Positions 11,733 through 24,704 of a DNA stretch of 64,000 nt are shown here, piece by piece (the first letter of the stretch is position 1; the number at the start of each line of letters is the position of its first letter). The position numbers and the translations under genes were made by a program. Under the pieces are notes generated by a model, which was not told the origin of the DNA, ran no database searches, and saw only the letters and a list, made by a program, of their open reading frames with translations. The stretch comes from Maea johnstoni (lineage: Eukaryota > Annelida > Polychaeta > Spionida > Magelonidae), in NCBI GenBank assembly GCA_963942565.1, contig OZ012695.1:6808519-6872518 (forward strand), written 5' to 3'.

Positions 11733-13019
11733 TAAGAATATGTATAAATAAGTTTATTTGTCTCTGTTATAACTAAAATTTTAATTTTTTCGGACATCCC
11801 CGCCAATGTAGGATCTTATGCGAGAGAAAAAATAGTTTGAACAGGGACACGGCGTGACATTAGGAATAATGACTTGTCCCTCGAATCGCGCATGTGTACA
11901 TACGATATGCGAAGGCAAAAGAAATAGTTCAGCCCAATTAAACCTACTATAGAACAGTATATGTAAATTGCTTTAAGCTAGCATATACTTATATGATAAG
12001 GATAGAAAGTGTACAGCTTTTTCAGCATGGGTTATCGACTCACAAGCATAAATATAATATTGGAATACATCTGTTGACGCGGAGGTAGCGCTGTCAGAAG
12101 TATAGTGAAGCTACCGGACGCTCGATTAACGCGACCGACAACAATGAAATGTAGTGAAACGGAAAACGGCGTCTATCCATTCGTTTCTTGTTCTATATTT
12201 TGCTGACTATTCATTGCCACAGTTTTCCTAAATACTAGATATTTATGAAATATCATATGACCAGAACATATACTGATAAATATAAAAATTTTGGAGCCTG
12301 TGAAAAGAGTGCCTTCCCCGTCTCTCTCACTCTCAATGAAGATGAAGAGAGACGCAGTATAATGATTGCAAGTCATCACACAGTGCATGTATAGGGCTGA
12401 AGGTGCTAATTTGTAGTAAACTACAACGTTAATTCATAGGTGCTTAACATCAATACCCCCCTCGCCCAAAAAAAAAGAGTTATAATAGTAATGGAAAATG
12501 AATAAATAGGTTATAAAAAATAAATTAGCGTGTAAATGAACTAAATAAAGATTGATTAAACAAACTAGATAACTGAATACATAAATAAATAAAATAGAAC
12601 AAACATTATCCCTGTATGTAGTACATAAACATAAATGGTATATTCGACAATAAACGTCTTTGTGCCTGCCCTGTAAAATGGACCATTCGGGTCTTTAAGA
12701 CGAACATTTTTATGCGAAACATTATAATGTGTCTGACTTTTTGTCAATTCCATTATGAAAGTTATAAACCTTTTTCTTTGATGGAAATTTCCAAAGCTTG
12801 TCAGAGATCGCTTTTAGATCGAAATTTAAAATCTATATTTTATTGTTATGAACATTCCTGGTAGAATTAATCTTGGCAGGTGTGCAAGATCAACTTTAAA
12901 TATTTACTTAGTCCTAAACCTTGCTGGGAGGGTACTTTTGTGATGCTAAAGGCATTTCTCATCCGAAGACCTTTCGTGCAAATAATACTTTGTATTGGCT
13001 AAACTAATCCCACAAGCCC
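11733..13019. other. Non-coding stretch, no gene seen
   Basis: AT-rich sequence with a CpG-containing patch at 12075-12175. No exon, RNA gene or repeat family was recognised. Confidence 0.4.
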
Positions 13020-13233
13020 TCAAACTAAGCACGGGTTTCGCGAACGGCGGCATGGACCGAAGTAAAAGCGGTACACCGATATACACCGTTATGAAATCGA
13101 ACGCCCGAGTTCATTTGAGGACAAATTTCCAAATGCAAGATCTATTCTAAGAAAAAAGTGAGACGCAGGCACTGTGAGGCAGTTGACGTGTTTATCAGTT
13201 TGGAGTGAAAGAACCTTATTTGTTCTGCTTCAG
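13020..13233 (+). other. Candidate non-coding first exon ending at a strong donor
   Basis: A CpG-richer patch (CGCGAACGGCGG and others) runs to TGCTTCAG followed by GTAAGAT at 13234, a good donor. It faces the RING-CH gene, whose first coding exon (29195) sits in an exon with 5' leader and so needs an upstream exon. A link would require an intron of about 16 kb. This is inferred from position only; no family evidence exists. Confidence 0.2.
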
Positions 13234-13404
13234 GTAAGATTATGCGAACAGATAACCTTGAAAGATTGAAATCGGATGAATCAATGATGTGTTTTTGTAA
13301 ATATTTATCACCAATGAAAAGAAAATTTGAATAATTGTTATTACTAATTTTAGTGTGGGCGATAATCGAGGTATGATTAAATTAAAAGTAATAGTGATGT
13401 GATA

Positions 13405-13540
13405 CTGTGAGGGAGAAAGACGATAGGAAAGAGGAGAGGGTGAGGGAGAAAGACGATAGGAAAGAGGAGAGGGTGAGGGAGAAAGACGATAGGAATGAGG
13501 AGAGGGTGAGGGAGAAAGACGATAGGAAAGAGGAGTGGGG
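13405..13540 (+). repeat. 33-bp minisatellite, four copies
   Basis: The unit is GTGAGGGAGAAAGACGATAG plus GAAAGAGGAGAGG, nearly identical in each copy. Its length divides by three, so open frames on both strands (13240-13625) are by-products. It continues into purine-rich unique DNA. Confidence 0.9.
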
Positions 13541-13619
13541 TGAGGAAGATGATGAAGAAGAGAGAAGGGGAGAAGCGATAGGGGTGTGCCTGTGTACATA
13601 TATGTTTGTTATCTTCGTC

Positions 13620-14900
13620 TAACACATTTGTTGGTTCGGACTTAACGGCAAAGGGGAAGAGAGTCGGTGGTGTAAGGGAGGGGCACCGAACAGGTAGGCA
13701 CGGAGGATACAGGAGGGGAGACGAGATAGAGGTTCACTGATGTTTTAATTGTTCCGTTTATTGAGATAATGAATTAACATCGTTTGTTTGTGGGGTTTGA
13801 AATATGTTGAGGGGTTCTTTTCTGTGGGGTTTGAATATATGTGTAGGACAGGGAAACAGACCAGAGACTCGATAGGGTATATGTATAGGACAGGAGGACA
13901 GGGGAGGGTACAGACCGGATGCAGGAGGCATTCAAGACAAAAGTATGGGGGGAGAGGGAACAGACACTGACACAAGGCCCGGGGGTGACGAGTGGCCTGG
14001 GTGGTAGAGGGTGGTCTCCGTAGGTCCTCCTTTGGGAGTTGACCCCGCGGGAAAAATGCGGTTGCGGATCACAAACAAACAAACAAAAACAAACAAACTG
14101 TGTCACTTATGGCGACTTAAAACATCAGATAATAAAGGGACAATTTAAATTATGACCACAATAGGCATAGGCCACAAAAGCTTGAGCACACGAAAAGGTG
14201 GTTTGAGAAATAGATCTAGGAGTTTCTTTAGTTCTAGATTATTTTCAGGTTTTACTCTCAAATTACACCAGAATAAATTTGACAAAAGAGTGCGATTATT
14301 GCCTTAAAATACAATCTGGCACGTTTGTATTGTTGGCCATGGGCAAATTTTATAGTGGGACCTAATGAGCAAAATCAACATTTTGCGGAGTTGAGACAAA
14401 AAGTATATGTTTATACATAGACGTATTATAGTCTGTCTGACTTGAGTCTGGCACACCGCTTTTTCCACTTTTTTAATGGTGCTCCAAAGAGGTTTGCCAA
14501 GTTTGGATGGCAAACCCAAACGTTTTGTCACAAAAAAGTGGAGGTCATTAAGGATCGGGTTGAAAAGAATTGAGCATACTTATTGGTTGCAAGGAGAGTA
14601 TATGTCAGATGATCCTGGTGTTACCCATAACACAGACCAAGCAGCAAGGTCTGGGGGCCCTATAATCAAATCTCGGTCAAAATCGCCGACTACCTAAATG
14701 GCCGATTGCAAAAACAGCCAATGACTCATTGGGCCCTCCTGAAATAAACCTTCATATTCCACTAATTCAGTAATTGAACTTAACATTCTTCCCATGTCAA
14801 GTGTCATAAGCAGTCATAATATGACGCTGGCATGGCCAGAGAGCGAGCGAAGCTTTGGGTGATTTCATTTTTATTTTACTTCTGACCAAAATTCCTTATT
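13620..14900. other. Non-coding stretch, G-rich then AT-rich
   Basis: 13640-14060 is purine-rich (GGGAGAGGGAACAG and similar) and 14080-14900 is AT-rich. Open frames on both strands here lack any recognisable domain or splice context. No RNA gene was seen. Confidence 0.4.
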
Positions 14901-15224
14901 CATTTATGAATATTCAATATTAATTATGAATAAAAAAAAATGTCTTTTTGTCCACTTTTACATGCCATATTGGTCACCACATACCATTAAATTCAAATAA
15001 TGAGTGCTCCCTTGAAAGTGCTAAAGGAAGACAGATAACCAGTTTGCACAAAAAGAGGCGACAAAATATTTTTAAAAAAAATTCTTCTGTTTTAGGAAAA
15101 CGGTGGAAAAAAATTGTAATTTTTTTCTGCTGTTTTTGGAAAAACGGTTGGGGGAAAAAAAATTCTGCCGTTCACACTTGCACCATCGTACATGTACAGC
15201 ATTGATTGACCGTAAATTAATGGC

Positions 15225-16165
15225 ATACAAATTATTACGATTTCAAACTGTCGCAAAACTTACATTTCGCAACCGATTTTAACGAGAATTCAATGGCCAG
15301 TAGAATGAATTCTGGCAGTTCTAACGATTTAAACCGCATTAAAATTGACCCACGGACAGGCGAGAAATTAAGTTTTAACGTGGGTATGGTAGCATGGCCA
15401 GGAAGCGAGCGAAGCTTTGGATGATCATTTTTTTTTTACTTCTGACCAAAATACAGCATTGATTGACCGTAAATTAATGGCATACAAAACATTACGATTT
15501 TAAACTGTCTTAAAATTTATATTTCGCAACTGATTTTGACGAGAATTCGATGGCCAGCAGAAAGAATTCTGGCGGCTCTATCGATCTAAACCGCATTAAA
15601 ATTGACCCACGGACAGGCGAGAAATTAAGTTTTAACTTGGATATAGTAGCGGCCACGGCGTGGTATGACCAGGAAGCGAGCCGAGAATTGAGCCACGGAC
15701 GGGCTAGAAATTCAGTTTTAACGTGGATATACATGTAGTAGCGGCCACTTTCATTCATATTTCGCAACTGATTTTGACAAGAATTCAATGGCCAGTACAA
15801 TGAATTCTGGCGGTTCTATCGATCTAAACCGCAATGGTCAGTAGAATGAATTCAGGCGGTTCTAAACTGCATTAGAATTGAGCCACGGACGGGCGAGAAA
15901 TTAAGTTCTATCGATCTAAACCGCAATGGTCAGTAGAATGAATTCAGGCGGTTCTAAACTGCATTAGAATTGAATTGCATTCATATTTCGCAACTGATTT
16001 TGACGAGAATTCAATGGCCAGTACAATGAATTCTGGCGGTTCTATCGATCTAAACCGCAATGGTCAGTAGAATGAATTCAGGCGGTTCTAAACTGCATTA
16101 GAATTGAGCCACGGACGGGCGAGAAATTAAGTTTTAACGTGGATATACATGTAGAAGCGGCCACT
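15225..16165. repeat. Complex array of 'CTAAACCGCATTAGAATTGA' repeats
   Basis: Blocks AATTCAATGGCCAGTA, GAATTCTGGCGGTTCTA, CTAAACCGCATTAGAATTGA, GCCACGGACGGGCGAGAAAT and TAAGTTTTAACGTGG recur in the same order at about 15250, 15500, 15780, 15900 and 16010, with sub-blocks reiterated. The same block order occurs in the three-copy array at 30110-30716. The piece 'GAGCGAGCGAAGCTTTGG' (14846, 15399) precedes copies. The superfamily is unknown. Confidence 0.7.
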
Positions 16166-17559
16166 TTCATTCACGCACGTGCATTCATGCATTTCATCCA
16201 ATGGGATGAAATGTAAGTGTTTGGTATTGTTGTACTGCACATTACGTCATTGTCGACCAATGAAATCGGTCGTTACTTAACGCCTAAAGAAATCCTCCAG
16301 AAAGGAAGTCGTCCGCACGTTGGACGATATTGTTGTCCCGCACGTGGGACGGTGACAACTTTCTCGGTCCGTGTATGTATTTCTTATAGTGATAGTGATG
16401 TCATATACACTCATATACACACACGCTCAATTGAGGGATTGCGAGGCTTCGTGAAAGGCCTACGGCCTTTCGAGCTTCGCTCGCTATTAAGTATTCTGTG
16501 TTTCGATATATGTTTTTGTTTAAATCTGAATGTTAATTCTAGACATAATTACGCCACACAGCCAAGACCTCCTACAGTTGTAGCGGCTAGTTACGCCGAC
16601 TTTTCTTCTTGAAGTATTCTTTTTTAAGTACAAAATCTGTCTAATGATAATTGATAAATGACATCAATTAAAGCCAATCAAATTTAAACTGTTTTTATCA
16701 CTTTCCACACACAACTCTTTAACACGGACACTAGGCCTAAATAATTTCCAAGAAATAGGGCCCTTTTAACCATCAGTCTTTTTGCGAACGGCGATTTCGG
16801 AATCGGCAATTTTGAACATATACCCTATAATCGATGTGGAATCTTCTAAAACTTGGCATTTATAGAATGATTACAAATATAGACTGTTCCGACAGCCACC
16901 CACTTAAAGTTTGGATCCTGCCACCCCTCCAGAGGGCATAAGTTTGAATGTTACATAATCAGTACCCTTAAAACACAATCTCGATTCTGACTCCCTGAGA
17001 AAGAGAATGAAATTATTTGGCAAATAAATATTGAAGGCAAGGGTTGTCCTTAACTTTAGCTCTTGAAAAGTATGGCACATTTTCACAGTTGACATGTGAT
17101 AGGTTAACCAGTGCTTTTCCTTGGGTATGTGTATCAATTGGTTTCATCCACCATTGATAGATATGGCAGAAAAGGTCTTGGAAAACTTAACTCCAAAATT
17201 CAGTAAGATACCTTTTTACGGTTTGACCCATTTTAATAATCATCTAGTTTTTGTACTGTGTTATCAATAGTGTTGGGGTGATCTCTAGACTATTGTTTAC
17301 AGAGTGAATTTTCATGTGAGTTGTCTGGCAATGGGCCACAAGTACATGTGCACTTCCTGTTTTCACAGAAGCAGAGTGTGAGGAAATGATTTAAGTTATT
17401 ATCTTAACATATATGAAACTGCATCTATGTTGATATTAACTGAATCATGACATGTTGCAACATTTGCACTCATATATAGTCATTTTCATTATATATCACA
17501 AGACCCATGGCTAATATTATATATATGATCATACATTATGAAAGCAGAGCTGAAAATAG
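16166..17559. other. Non-coding stretch, no gene seen
   Basis: Includes a short inverted motif GGCCTACGGCC (16457-16470) followed by GAGCTTCGCTC, which is typical of repeats. The open frame at 16217-16612 has no recognisable domain. Confidence 0.4.
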
Positions 17560-18071
17560 TTTGCTAAACCTTGGTGGTCAAACGGTCCATCAAAATGAAT
17601 AGTTTAGTGGTCCACCAGAAAAATTAGCGGTCCATATCACTTTCATAATCAAAGTGGTAGCCAACAGCCATTTCATAACTGAACATTTATGGATGTGATG
17701 CCTACTAAATTAATGTGGTCAGAATATTTAGTAGACTTTCTGGGCAAGTAAACATATACTTTTACTAGCCCATTCAAATTTTTGGTAGAAACGGACCGGT
17801 GGGCTAAGTACTGTCTATTTTCACCACTGTGAAAGTGAGCCGTAAGGCCTTATAAATCCAGATTCCAGAAGCAGAGTATCAGGGTGTCATTCAATTTGAG
17901 ACAGGATCTGGCTGTGTCCTGGCATCTTGATTTTGTCATGTCAAAAAATAGCAGTGCCAACAGGGCTAGTACTTAATTTCGGCTAATTCCTCACCCATTG
18001 TTTTACCCACAGCAATTTTCGTTTGTTGTCACATATTTTTTTCTGTCATTTCAAGAGTGACATGACTGGCT

Positions 18072-18576
18072 TTAACCCTTACGCTGCTGGTAGCTAATTT
18101 GGCCATTACAAAATTATGCAAAAACCTGAAAAATGACTGAAAACCTGGTACATGGGTACTCATCTGAGAGTACTTAAAGCGAGTGCTATCCAATGAATAC
18201 CAACATGATAGGGTTTGGATGGTTTTCAAAAATCTTTGCATCCTTGTGCTTTGGATGAAAGTACTAGCCCTAGCCATGGTCTTAGCCAGCAGGGCGTCTG
18301 GATGCCTTTTCGGACACCCAAACGCTTAAAAAGCCCCCCTCAGGACACCTAAAAAAATTGTGAGGAATTTCTTAAAATGTCAATCTGAAGCATATAATTG
18401 ATTTTTGTCATCTCCATGTTACATAATTCCCATTTGATTGTATATTAAGGATATCATGCCTTATTTTGCTAAATCTATACAGGTATATAGTTGAAATCTG
18501 AGTATATTGTGGTCCCCCTTCAAAATTTGGACGCCCAGAAATTTAACAATTTAGCCCCTAGCATTGGAAGGGTTAA
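18072..18576 (+). mobile_element. TTAACCCTT-family MITE split by a GTCTTAGCCAG MITE
   Basis: The outer copy runs from TTAACCCTTACGCTGCTGG to AGCATTGGAAGGGTTAA with TTAA at both ends. Its right end is interrupted at CTAGCCCTAG, which is repeated as TAGCCCCTAG on the far side (18264-18273 and 18552-18561). Between them lies a GTCTTAGCCAG-family element (18274-18551) that lacks its own right terminus. Confidence 0.75.
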
Positions 18577-18774
18577 ACAGTAGCTTGCTGTTAATGGTGG
18601 AGTACCCAGATCTCACATGTCAAAGTTGGATTTGAAACTGGAACTTTTGAATGAGGATTAACAGCACACCTTCAATTAAATTGCTTTAACCATTCTGCTA
18701 TCAGGGCAACCTTCTTATAGGTACCTGATAATCTAGATGATTAAGATAGGTCTCCCAAACAGACTTATCCTATG

Positions 18775-18936
18775 CAGGGGTCAGGCTACTATGGCAAGAA
18801 ACTGAGGAAGACCGCCGGGCTATAGGTTCCCAAAATTTCATAGCCTGATAGAACATTTTAAAGTCCCATTAAAAAACAATGGTTATCCTAAATTACACAC
18901 ATATATAAATATAAGTATATATATATATATATATAA

Positions 18937-18994
<58 letters not shown>

Positions 18995-19793
18995 TATTAT
19001 TTATTATTTATTATTTACATATAGTGGTGGGAGTCAGTTGAATTTTCCCAACCGATCATCAGTCAGCTAGGCCAACCGACTATCACCGATTAATCGGTTC
19101 ATCGCACTTTCATGAGAATGTTTGCTTGTCAAAGCTTAAGTTTAGCATGTTAACACAGTTTATTATAACATTGTACTATTTCAAATTATCTATTCTATCT
19201 TGGCATCAAACTTTCTCAAGTGTTTTTGATTTATGCTATGAAGGATTATACATGTAAACAATGCAGGTTAGGTATACTTGTATGTTTTCTTTCTTATTTT
19301 TATTCAGTAACTTAGAGACAAATTACCAGTATTCTAATAAATCAAAATACTTTTTACAATATGTATGAAGGCATTAAAAGATGTCTTTAGAAAAATAATG
19401 AAAGACACATCATAGAACACATTTCATCCAACTCATATTTCTACATTTAGAAGGAATCTGAAATATCTAGTTTGCTCAGTACCCCAGTTTTTATCAGAGT
19501 CAGTAGGTATACTTCTTGGTATGCTATTACTTACTACTTGCATGACCCATACTAGACCTATTACAGTGCTGGCTCTTAGAAGGTATAAACAGGCCAGTAG
19601 GTCAGTACGTGAGACAAGCAACTTTCTCTGTGGGATATCTGGCAAGGAACCCTTTGACCTTAGAGGATGTGGGCTGGCTTAATGGGCTATTATACCGACT
19701 AACAATTAGGTGTATAGTCTCCAGCCGATTAATTGGTTACTGTTAACTTGCTGACGACTTTCGACTACAGTCGATCATCGTCCCATCACTATT

Positions 19794-19859
<66 letters not shown>

Positions 19860-19999
19860 GCTTACAGTATTGTTATTCCTCTGAGCATGACCTAAAAATG
19901 ACAATCTTTTCTTATAGCCAGCCGGGCTAGAAAGGTAAATATTCTTATAGCCCGAAACAATTTTCTGTAGCCTCGGGCTAGTGGCTAACTGGACCCCTG
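18775..19999. mobile_element. Outer element with CAGGGGTC ends, host to a hAT element
   Basis: Left end CAGGGGTCAGGCTACTA, right end TAACTGGACCCCTG. CTATG adjoins both ends (18770-18774 and 20000-20004). Short stretches near both ends share GGGCTA motifs. The middle is an AT/TTA tract into which a second element (19022-19791) has inserted. No transposase is seen, and the superfamily is uncertain. Confidence 0.55.
19022..19791. mobile_element. Non-autonomous hAT-type element, 770 bp, with perfect 8-bp target duplication
   Basis: Ends TAGTGGTGGGA and TCCCATCACTA are inverted repeats, and TTTACATA stands directly outside both (19014-19021 and 19792-19799). Subterminal blocks CCGATTAATCGG also recur in inverted order. 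The 8-bp duplication and TAGTG ends fit the hAT superfamily. The - strand open frame 19433-19645 (70 aa) shows no BED or hATC motif, so coding capacity is doubtful. Confidence 0.8.
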
Positions 20000-20330
20000 C
20001 TATGTTGACTCAGGCCAGGCAGGGAAATCTATTGAGTTGGCAACTTAATTGCAATTTTGCTACCTAATCATCAATGACTGGAGATCTTGACTTGTAAGTG
20101 TTATCAGAATCTAAATTAGTTTTGAAAATAGATTTAGATGAAAGCAATTAAAATCATATATAAAACCTATTTGGAAGAGGTTGTTGGTTTTACTGATTAA
20201 TCAACTTTTGATCTTGAAATAGTTTTGGAAAAAGGCTAGGACGGGAGAGATGATAACAAGCCAGGCATTTTTCAACCACATTATATAGCTAAATGACATT
20301 GATTAACTGAGAACTCGTACAATCATACTT

Positions 20331-20378
20331 AGTCTTAGCCAGACGTCCTTTGGCTTTTGACATCCTGGCTAAGACCCT
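20331..20378. mobile_element. Miniature relic of the GTCTTAGCCAG family
   Basis: AGTCTTAGCCAG and CTGGCTAAGACC stand only about 20 bp apart, so this is both ends of the element with almost the entire interior lost. Confidence 0.6.
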
Positions 20379-21290
20379 GACTGAGAGTACAATTATATGT
20401 TGGATACTGGTCAATTTTGTCATTTCATTTTATCCAGTGTCCAGTCAGAGCTTCTGTATAATGGCTCATTTAGACAACACTTGGTTAACTGCCAGTAAAT
20501 GGCTTGAAATGTGACCACCCTGTGTTATGACCGTTCCTACCAAAATAGACAGCTTGTGACAAATCTTATGCACTGCTGGATGTCATGTGAAAGGGTTCAA
20601 CAATAGGATGTTTTTATCCCTACATTCCAACAGTGAAAGAAATACCATAGTCTGTCTGACTTCAGTATGTGCACATGTATATGACACATTTATATTATTT
20701 ATTTATTATAATATGTCGGGAAGTTAAAGATTTTAGAAATTTTTTAATTTGTACAGGGTAGGCTGAATTCAATGTTAGCCTAATGCCATCCCTTGAAACA
20801 TGCTTGTATCATGTATTCAGCATTGTGTTTCCACCTTTCCTGTGTTGGACAATCAACAGTGAGGGTAGGATACTAGGATAGGGGATTTTAGAAAAGATTG
20901 GACCTTTGACCATAGAAAAATTGACGATTGATAATTTAAAGTATTTTGGGAAAGGGTTCATTCACTACCCCTGAACTGAACTATGCTAAACTAGGGTTCG
21001 GATGCGAAGAGATTTTTTTAATCGATTGATCGAAAAATATTTCGAACAATTAATCCATTTGGTTCGAGTTTTACGACCAAATTGCCGTAATTTTAAGGTA
21101 AACGATTTTAAACATTATTTTTGCCGCGGCATGCGCAGGCACATGCCAGGCACACATTCAAGCAATTTCAGATGTGCTTTTTTGACGTGTAGGTCTTATG
21201 TAGTACTTGATGGTGATGAGTTTGGGTACTGTAGTCATGACTGTTATGTACTTGTTTGACCTCATGGGCAGTGGTATCTTTTTGCCGCCT
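20379..21290. other. Non-coding stretch, no gene seen
   Basis: No exon or RNA gene was recognised. The open frame 21002-21259 overlaps sequence resembling the edges of the hAT-like repeats (ATCGATTGATCG) and has no domain. Confidence 0.4.
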
Positions 21291-21299
21291 AATTTTATG

Positions 21300-21715
21300 A
21301 ACATTACTAAGGATTGTCCGATTAATCGGACATGACGATTAATCGCTCATTCAACCTCTGATTTTGATGATCGATTGCAATTTTATAAGATCGATTATTT
21401 TGATTATTTTGAAAAAATAAATTGTATCTAGAAATAGCCTATGGATCAATTGAGAGACTCCACTAAAGCCTGCAAAATCTTAATCAATATCAAGCAATAC
21501 TGTACTTAACAAGTAAAACTAAGGGGTTCAAGGGGTATTTAAAGAGAGTTAGGTTAGTTCCTTTACAAAAATGGAGCCAAGAACCCTTGAACAAGCCAAG
21601 AATACCAAAGGAAAACTGCGCATATATATACAACTTTGATTATTAATTGATCATCGGTTGTTCAGATGGACCGATGATTGATCTTGAAAATTGTGACCGA
21701 TTCCAAACACTAAAC
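21300..21715. mobile_element. hAT-type MITE relic with ATCGATTAATC-like ends
   Basis: Contains GATTGTCCGATTAATCGGAC on the left and GATTGATCTTGAAAATTGTG, GACCGATTCCAAACACT on the right. The right end matches the right end of the hAT MITE at 34921-35112 (CGATCATGAAAATCCGAGCC). The borders are worn and no target duplication could be fixed. Confidence 0.5.
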
Positions 21716-21716
21716 A

Positions 21717-21985
21717 TTACCCAAATTGGTAATGTATTTATCCGCTTATTTGAATAACCCGAGTTGATATAATTTACAGCGTCGAAGGCCATATTGACAT
21801 CACTGATGACCCAAGTTTGTAATGTATTTATCCGCTTATTTGAATGATCCAAGTGGGTATTGTAGCATGAAAAGGTCATATGGACATCACTGATGACCAA
21901 ATTTGTAATGTATTTATCCGCTTAAATTTGAATGACTCAAGTGGGTATTTGTAGCATCGAAGGCCATATGGACATCACCAGTGAC
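21717..21985 (+). repeat. Three tandem copies of a roughly 95-bp unit
   Basis: Each copy has AATGTATTTATCCGCTTA, TTGAAT.A.CCAAGTGGGTA, GTCGAAGGCCATA and GGACATCACTGATGAC. Copies start near 21729, 21819 and 21904. Confidence 0.8.
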
Positions 21986-23600
21986 AGACAGGTGGAGTCA
22001 GTGTCTACATACTCAGCAACCTATGTATCCTATGAACCTTCCGATATGATCTACAGACAGGCTGTATTCTAGAATGTTGGATTGAATACACTCTTCACCC
22101 TCCTACTGAAGTACCTTAATTTACCTGCTATTCCGGTAGCTCGATAGCTCATCACGTTAATTACATGCAATGGGTGGGTGGCCATGGAGTTATCTGTGTG
22201 AAGTATCTGAGGCCTTTGTAGTCTTGACAACCTGCAGAAACATGTGGCTAGGTAACATACCTGGTGCTAGCCTAGGATATTGGGAGTGGTAGATAGCATA
22301 TCCTACAAGAGATACCGAAATTCCTATTTAGATAACAATCATTCCTATTTAGAAAATCATCCCTCTTTACTTTTTTTTCAATTTCACTTTTGTGGAACTT
22401 AATCATAGCATTCATATAAAAGTAATTTGTTAAAATGTGACATTTGAAAAAGGTAGAAAGAGAGATAGAAATTAACAATCATACTTTACTTTTTGTTCAA
22501 ATGCATTGTTATTGAACTTAGTCATACAGGGTCTGACACTAAGATTTCAGGCTAGGGGCCCAAACAGGTCTTTTGATTAAGTGGTCAAAAACAGGATTTC
22601 TGGTAACTATACATACTATTTTGGGCCCCCAAATCTAGGGGCATATGCCCCTGAGAAAAGTCGAACCCTGGTTATGGTATTCAATTAAACTTATAAAAGT
22701 ATTTGTTAAAATGTGATATCTGAAAAAGAAATTATAATTGTTTTAAAGTGTGTATGGAAAGATGTATGGATGGCTTCTGGATAGATCACAGTACGGTTGG
22801 CTAGAGTTGAAGTACTTAGTGAATGCTGCTGATTTTACAACTTCCTCATTTGGCAATAGTATGGACTTAATTAATTACTAGATAGCAGGCCATGAGCCTA
22901 TACATACATGTATGTGTGAATGGCTTATCAATATGAGGTTGCGATAAACTACTAATCAGTTTTACTATCTAGGCTAACTATCTAGGTAGTTGAGGATTGG
23001 CTTATGATATGTATTAATTACGGTAAAACCCATTAAGGCTTGTAGCTAGGCTTGCCATGCCCTTAAAAAGCTGGTTTGTAAGTACAATTTATATCAGAAA
23101 TAATTCAAGTGAATTCTGATACTAGGTTCAATTACTCATGTATTGGGGAAAAAAATCCCAGTTAAACAGTGCTTTAAGTTTTTGGTTTGTTGCACATTGT
23201 TTTGAAGCCTATGTCCAATGCTGGAAGGACAATTGGACAGTTGGACACCCCTGTACTTAAGGGTAATCCATGTCCTAATGTAGGTGTGAGCACATTAAGG
23301 GCTATTTACTAAGCTATCCCCTACTAGCACTGTATTGAAGATCTATTATGATACCAAGAAGAGGTCCAGTGGGTGAGGTTTGTAATCTACGTTATGTTAG
23401 ATTACGTCATGACCAGCTTGCTGGCTGTTTGGGTGCACCTGCACTAAGACTGAGCACTGCTTGCTGAATGAGGCAATCCCACCAGTCATCACCGCAACAC
23501 TCAACTTCACACTCACTAACCGACAACAACATTACAACAGTGTCTCTCACTACGTGCTACTGACAGCTCTTGGTAAAAAATAGATACTACTTGTTAAGTA
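21986..23600. other. Non-coding stretch with a repeat fragment at 22530-22670
   Basis: 22530-22670 begins CAGGGTCTGACACTAAG and ends AGTCGAACCCTG, a short inverted-end repeat with GGCTAGGGGCCCAAA inside. A second, truncated copy is at 42128-42210. No gene is seen in the rest. Confidence 0.45.
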
Positions 23601-23635
23601 CTGTTTACCTGCAAATGGACATACAGCAGAAAGGT

Positions 23636-24255
23636 AAAGTATACAGTGTATTCAATGAAACCTTGGAGATGTGAAGTTTTTGTGAACACCTTAGGACCAG
23701 GAAAAATGAATTCACATTAGAGACTTCACATCTCAGGGATCTTATCACAACGTAAAAGGTACAATTGGACCGGGAAATAGTTTTCACAGTAGGAGGTTCA
23801 AAACTCTGGGGTGATCACAATAATAGGTTTCTCTATATAGTGTACAGTGCAACCTTGGAGATAAATGAACACCCTTGGATTAGGGCAAAATGAATTCTCA
23901 TTAGGGACTGTTCACATCTCAGAGTTTTTTTCATAATGTAAAAGGTACAAATGGGAGAGGGAAAAAGTGTTCGTATTAGGAGGTGTTCAGATCTCCTGAG
24001 TGTTCAAAATGAGAGGTTTTACTGTAGTTATGTAGTAAACCCCTGAGATGTGAAACTCCTAATTAGGGCAAATGTGTCCATAGTAGGTGTTCACATCAGA
24101 GGGTCCTTTCACAGTGTATTTATAGGTACAGATGGGACTCTGAAAGAAGGTTTTAGTGAACAGTGTTGTTATGTAGTAAACCTATGAGGTGTGAAAACTC
24201 CTAAATAGGGCAAATATATGTCAATGTTAGGTGTTCACATCTTAGAAGGTCTTTC
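23636..24255 (+). repeat. Degenerate tandem repeat, about four units of 130-200 bp
   Basis: Units share ACCTTGGAGATGTGAA, GGGCAAAATGAATTC, TTCACATCTCAG, AAAGGTACAAATGGGA and GGTTTTACTGTAGT, near 23660, 23850, 24030 and 24180. Divergence between units is high. Confidence 0.7.
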
Positions 24256-24704
24256 CCTGGCTCCTGCTCATGTTATGCTTGTGTACAGACATGTTATTAT
24301 GAGTCACCTTTCTGAATATTTGGCCACATAAGCTTTTCTTGGAAATGTATTAGAGCTGTACATATGGTTCCAGGAGCTAAGCCGCCTATGCGTCCAGCAT
24401 GTCATTTGGACACCCAGAAGACTGTTTTTTGACAGTTTGGACACCCAAAATCTTTTGTCAGAATTTGCCGATGATGTCTTTTCTTAGAAGATGTAGAAGC
24501 TGTAGTGTCACTTTTATAAGACACACAAAGCAGTTACTGGCCTAAAAAAAGCAAAATCTGTAAATATATATAGGGTTTATTTTATTAGTAGTACTATGTA
24601 CTTTGTACCACACTTTGGACACGCGAAAGTCTATGAAACCTCTTTGGACACCCTGTTTCCAAATATTGGCTAAAGACCACGTATGGTACCCTGAAAATGT
24701 GTTC

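Noticed and set aside
11507-11806. Asn-rich frame
   Set aside because: Translation of the ATT microsatellite.
13240-13625. Frames with Ser-Pro-Leu or Glu-Lys-Asp repeats on both strands
   Set aside because: By-products of the 33-bp minisatellite, which keeps frames open. No splice context or family match.
16217-16612. 131-codon + strand frame
   Set aside because: Contains the palindromic GGCCTACGGCC/GAGCTTCGCTC motif of repeats and has no recognisable domain.
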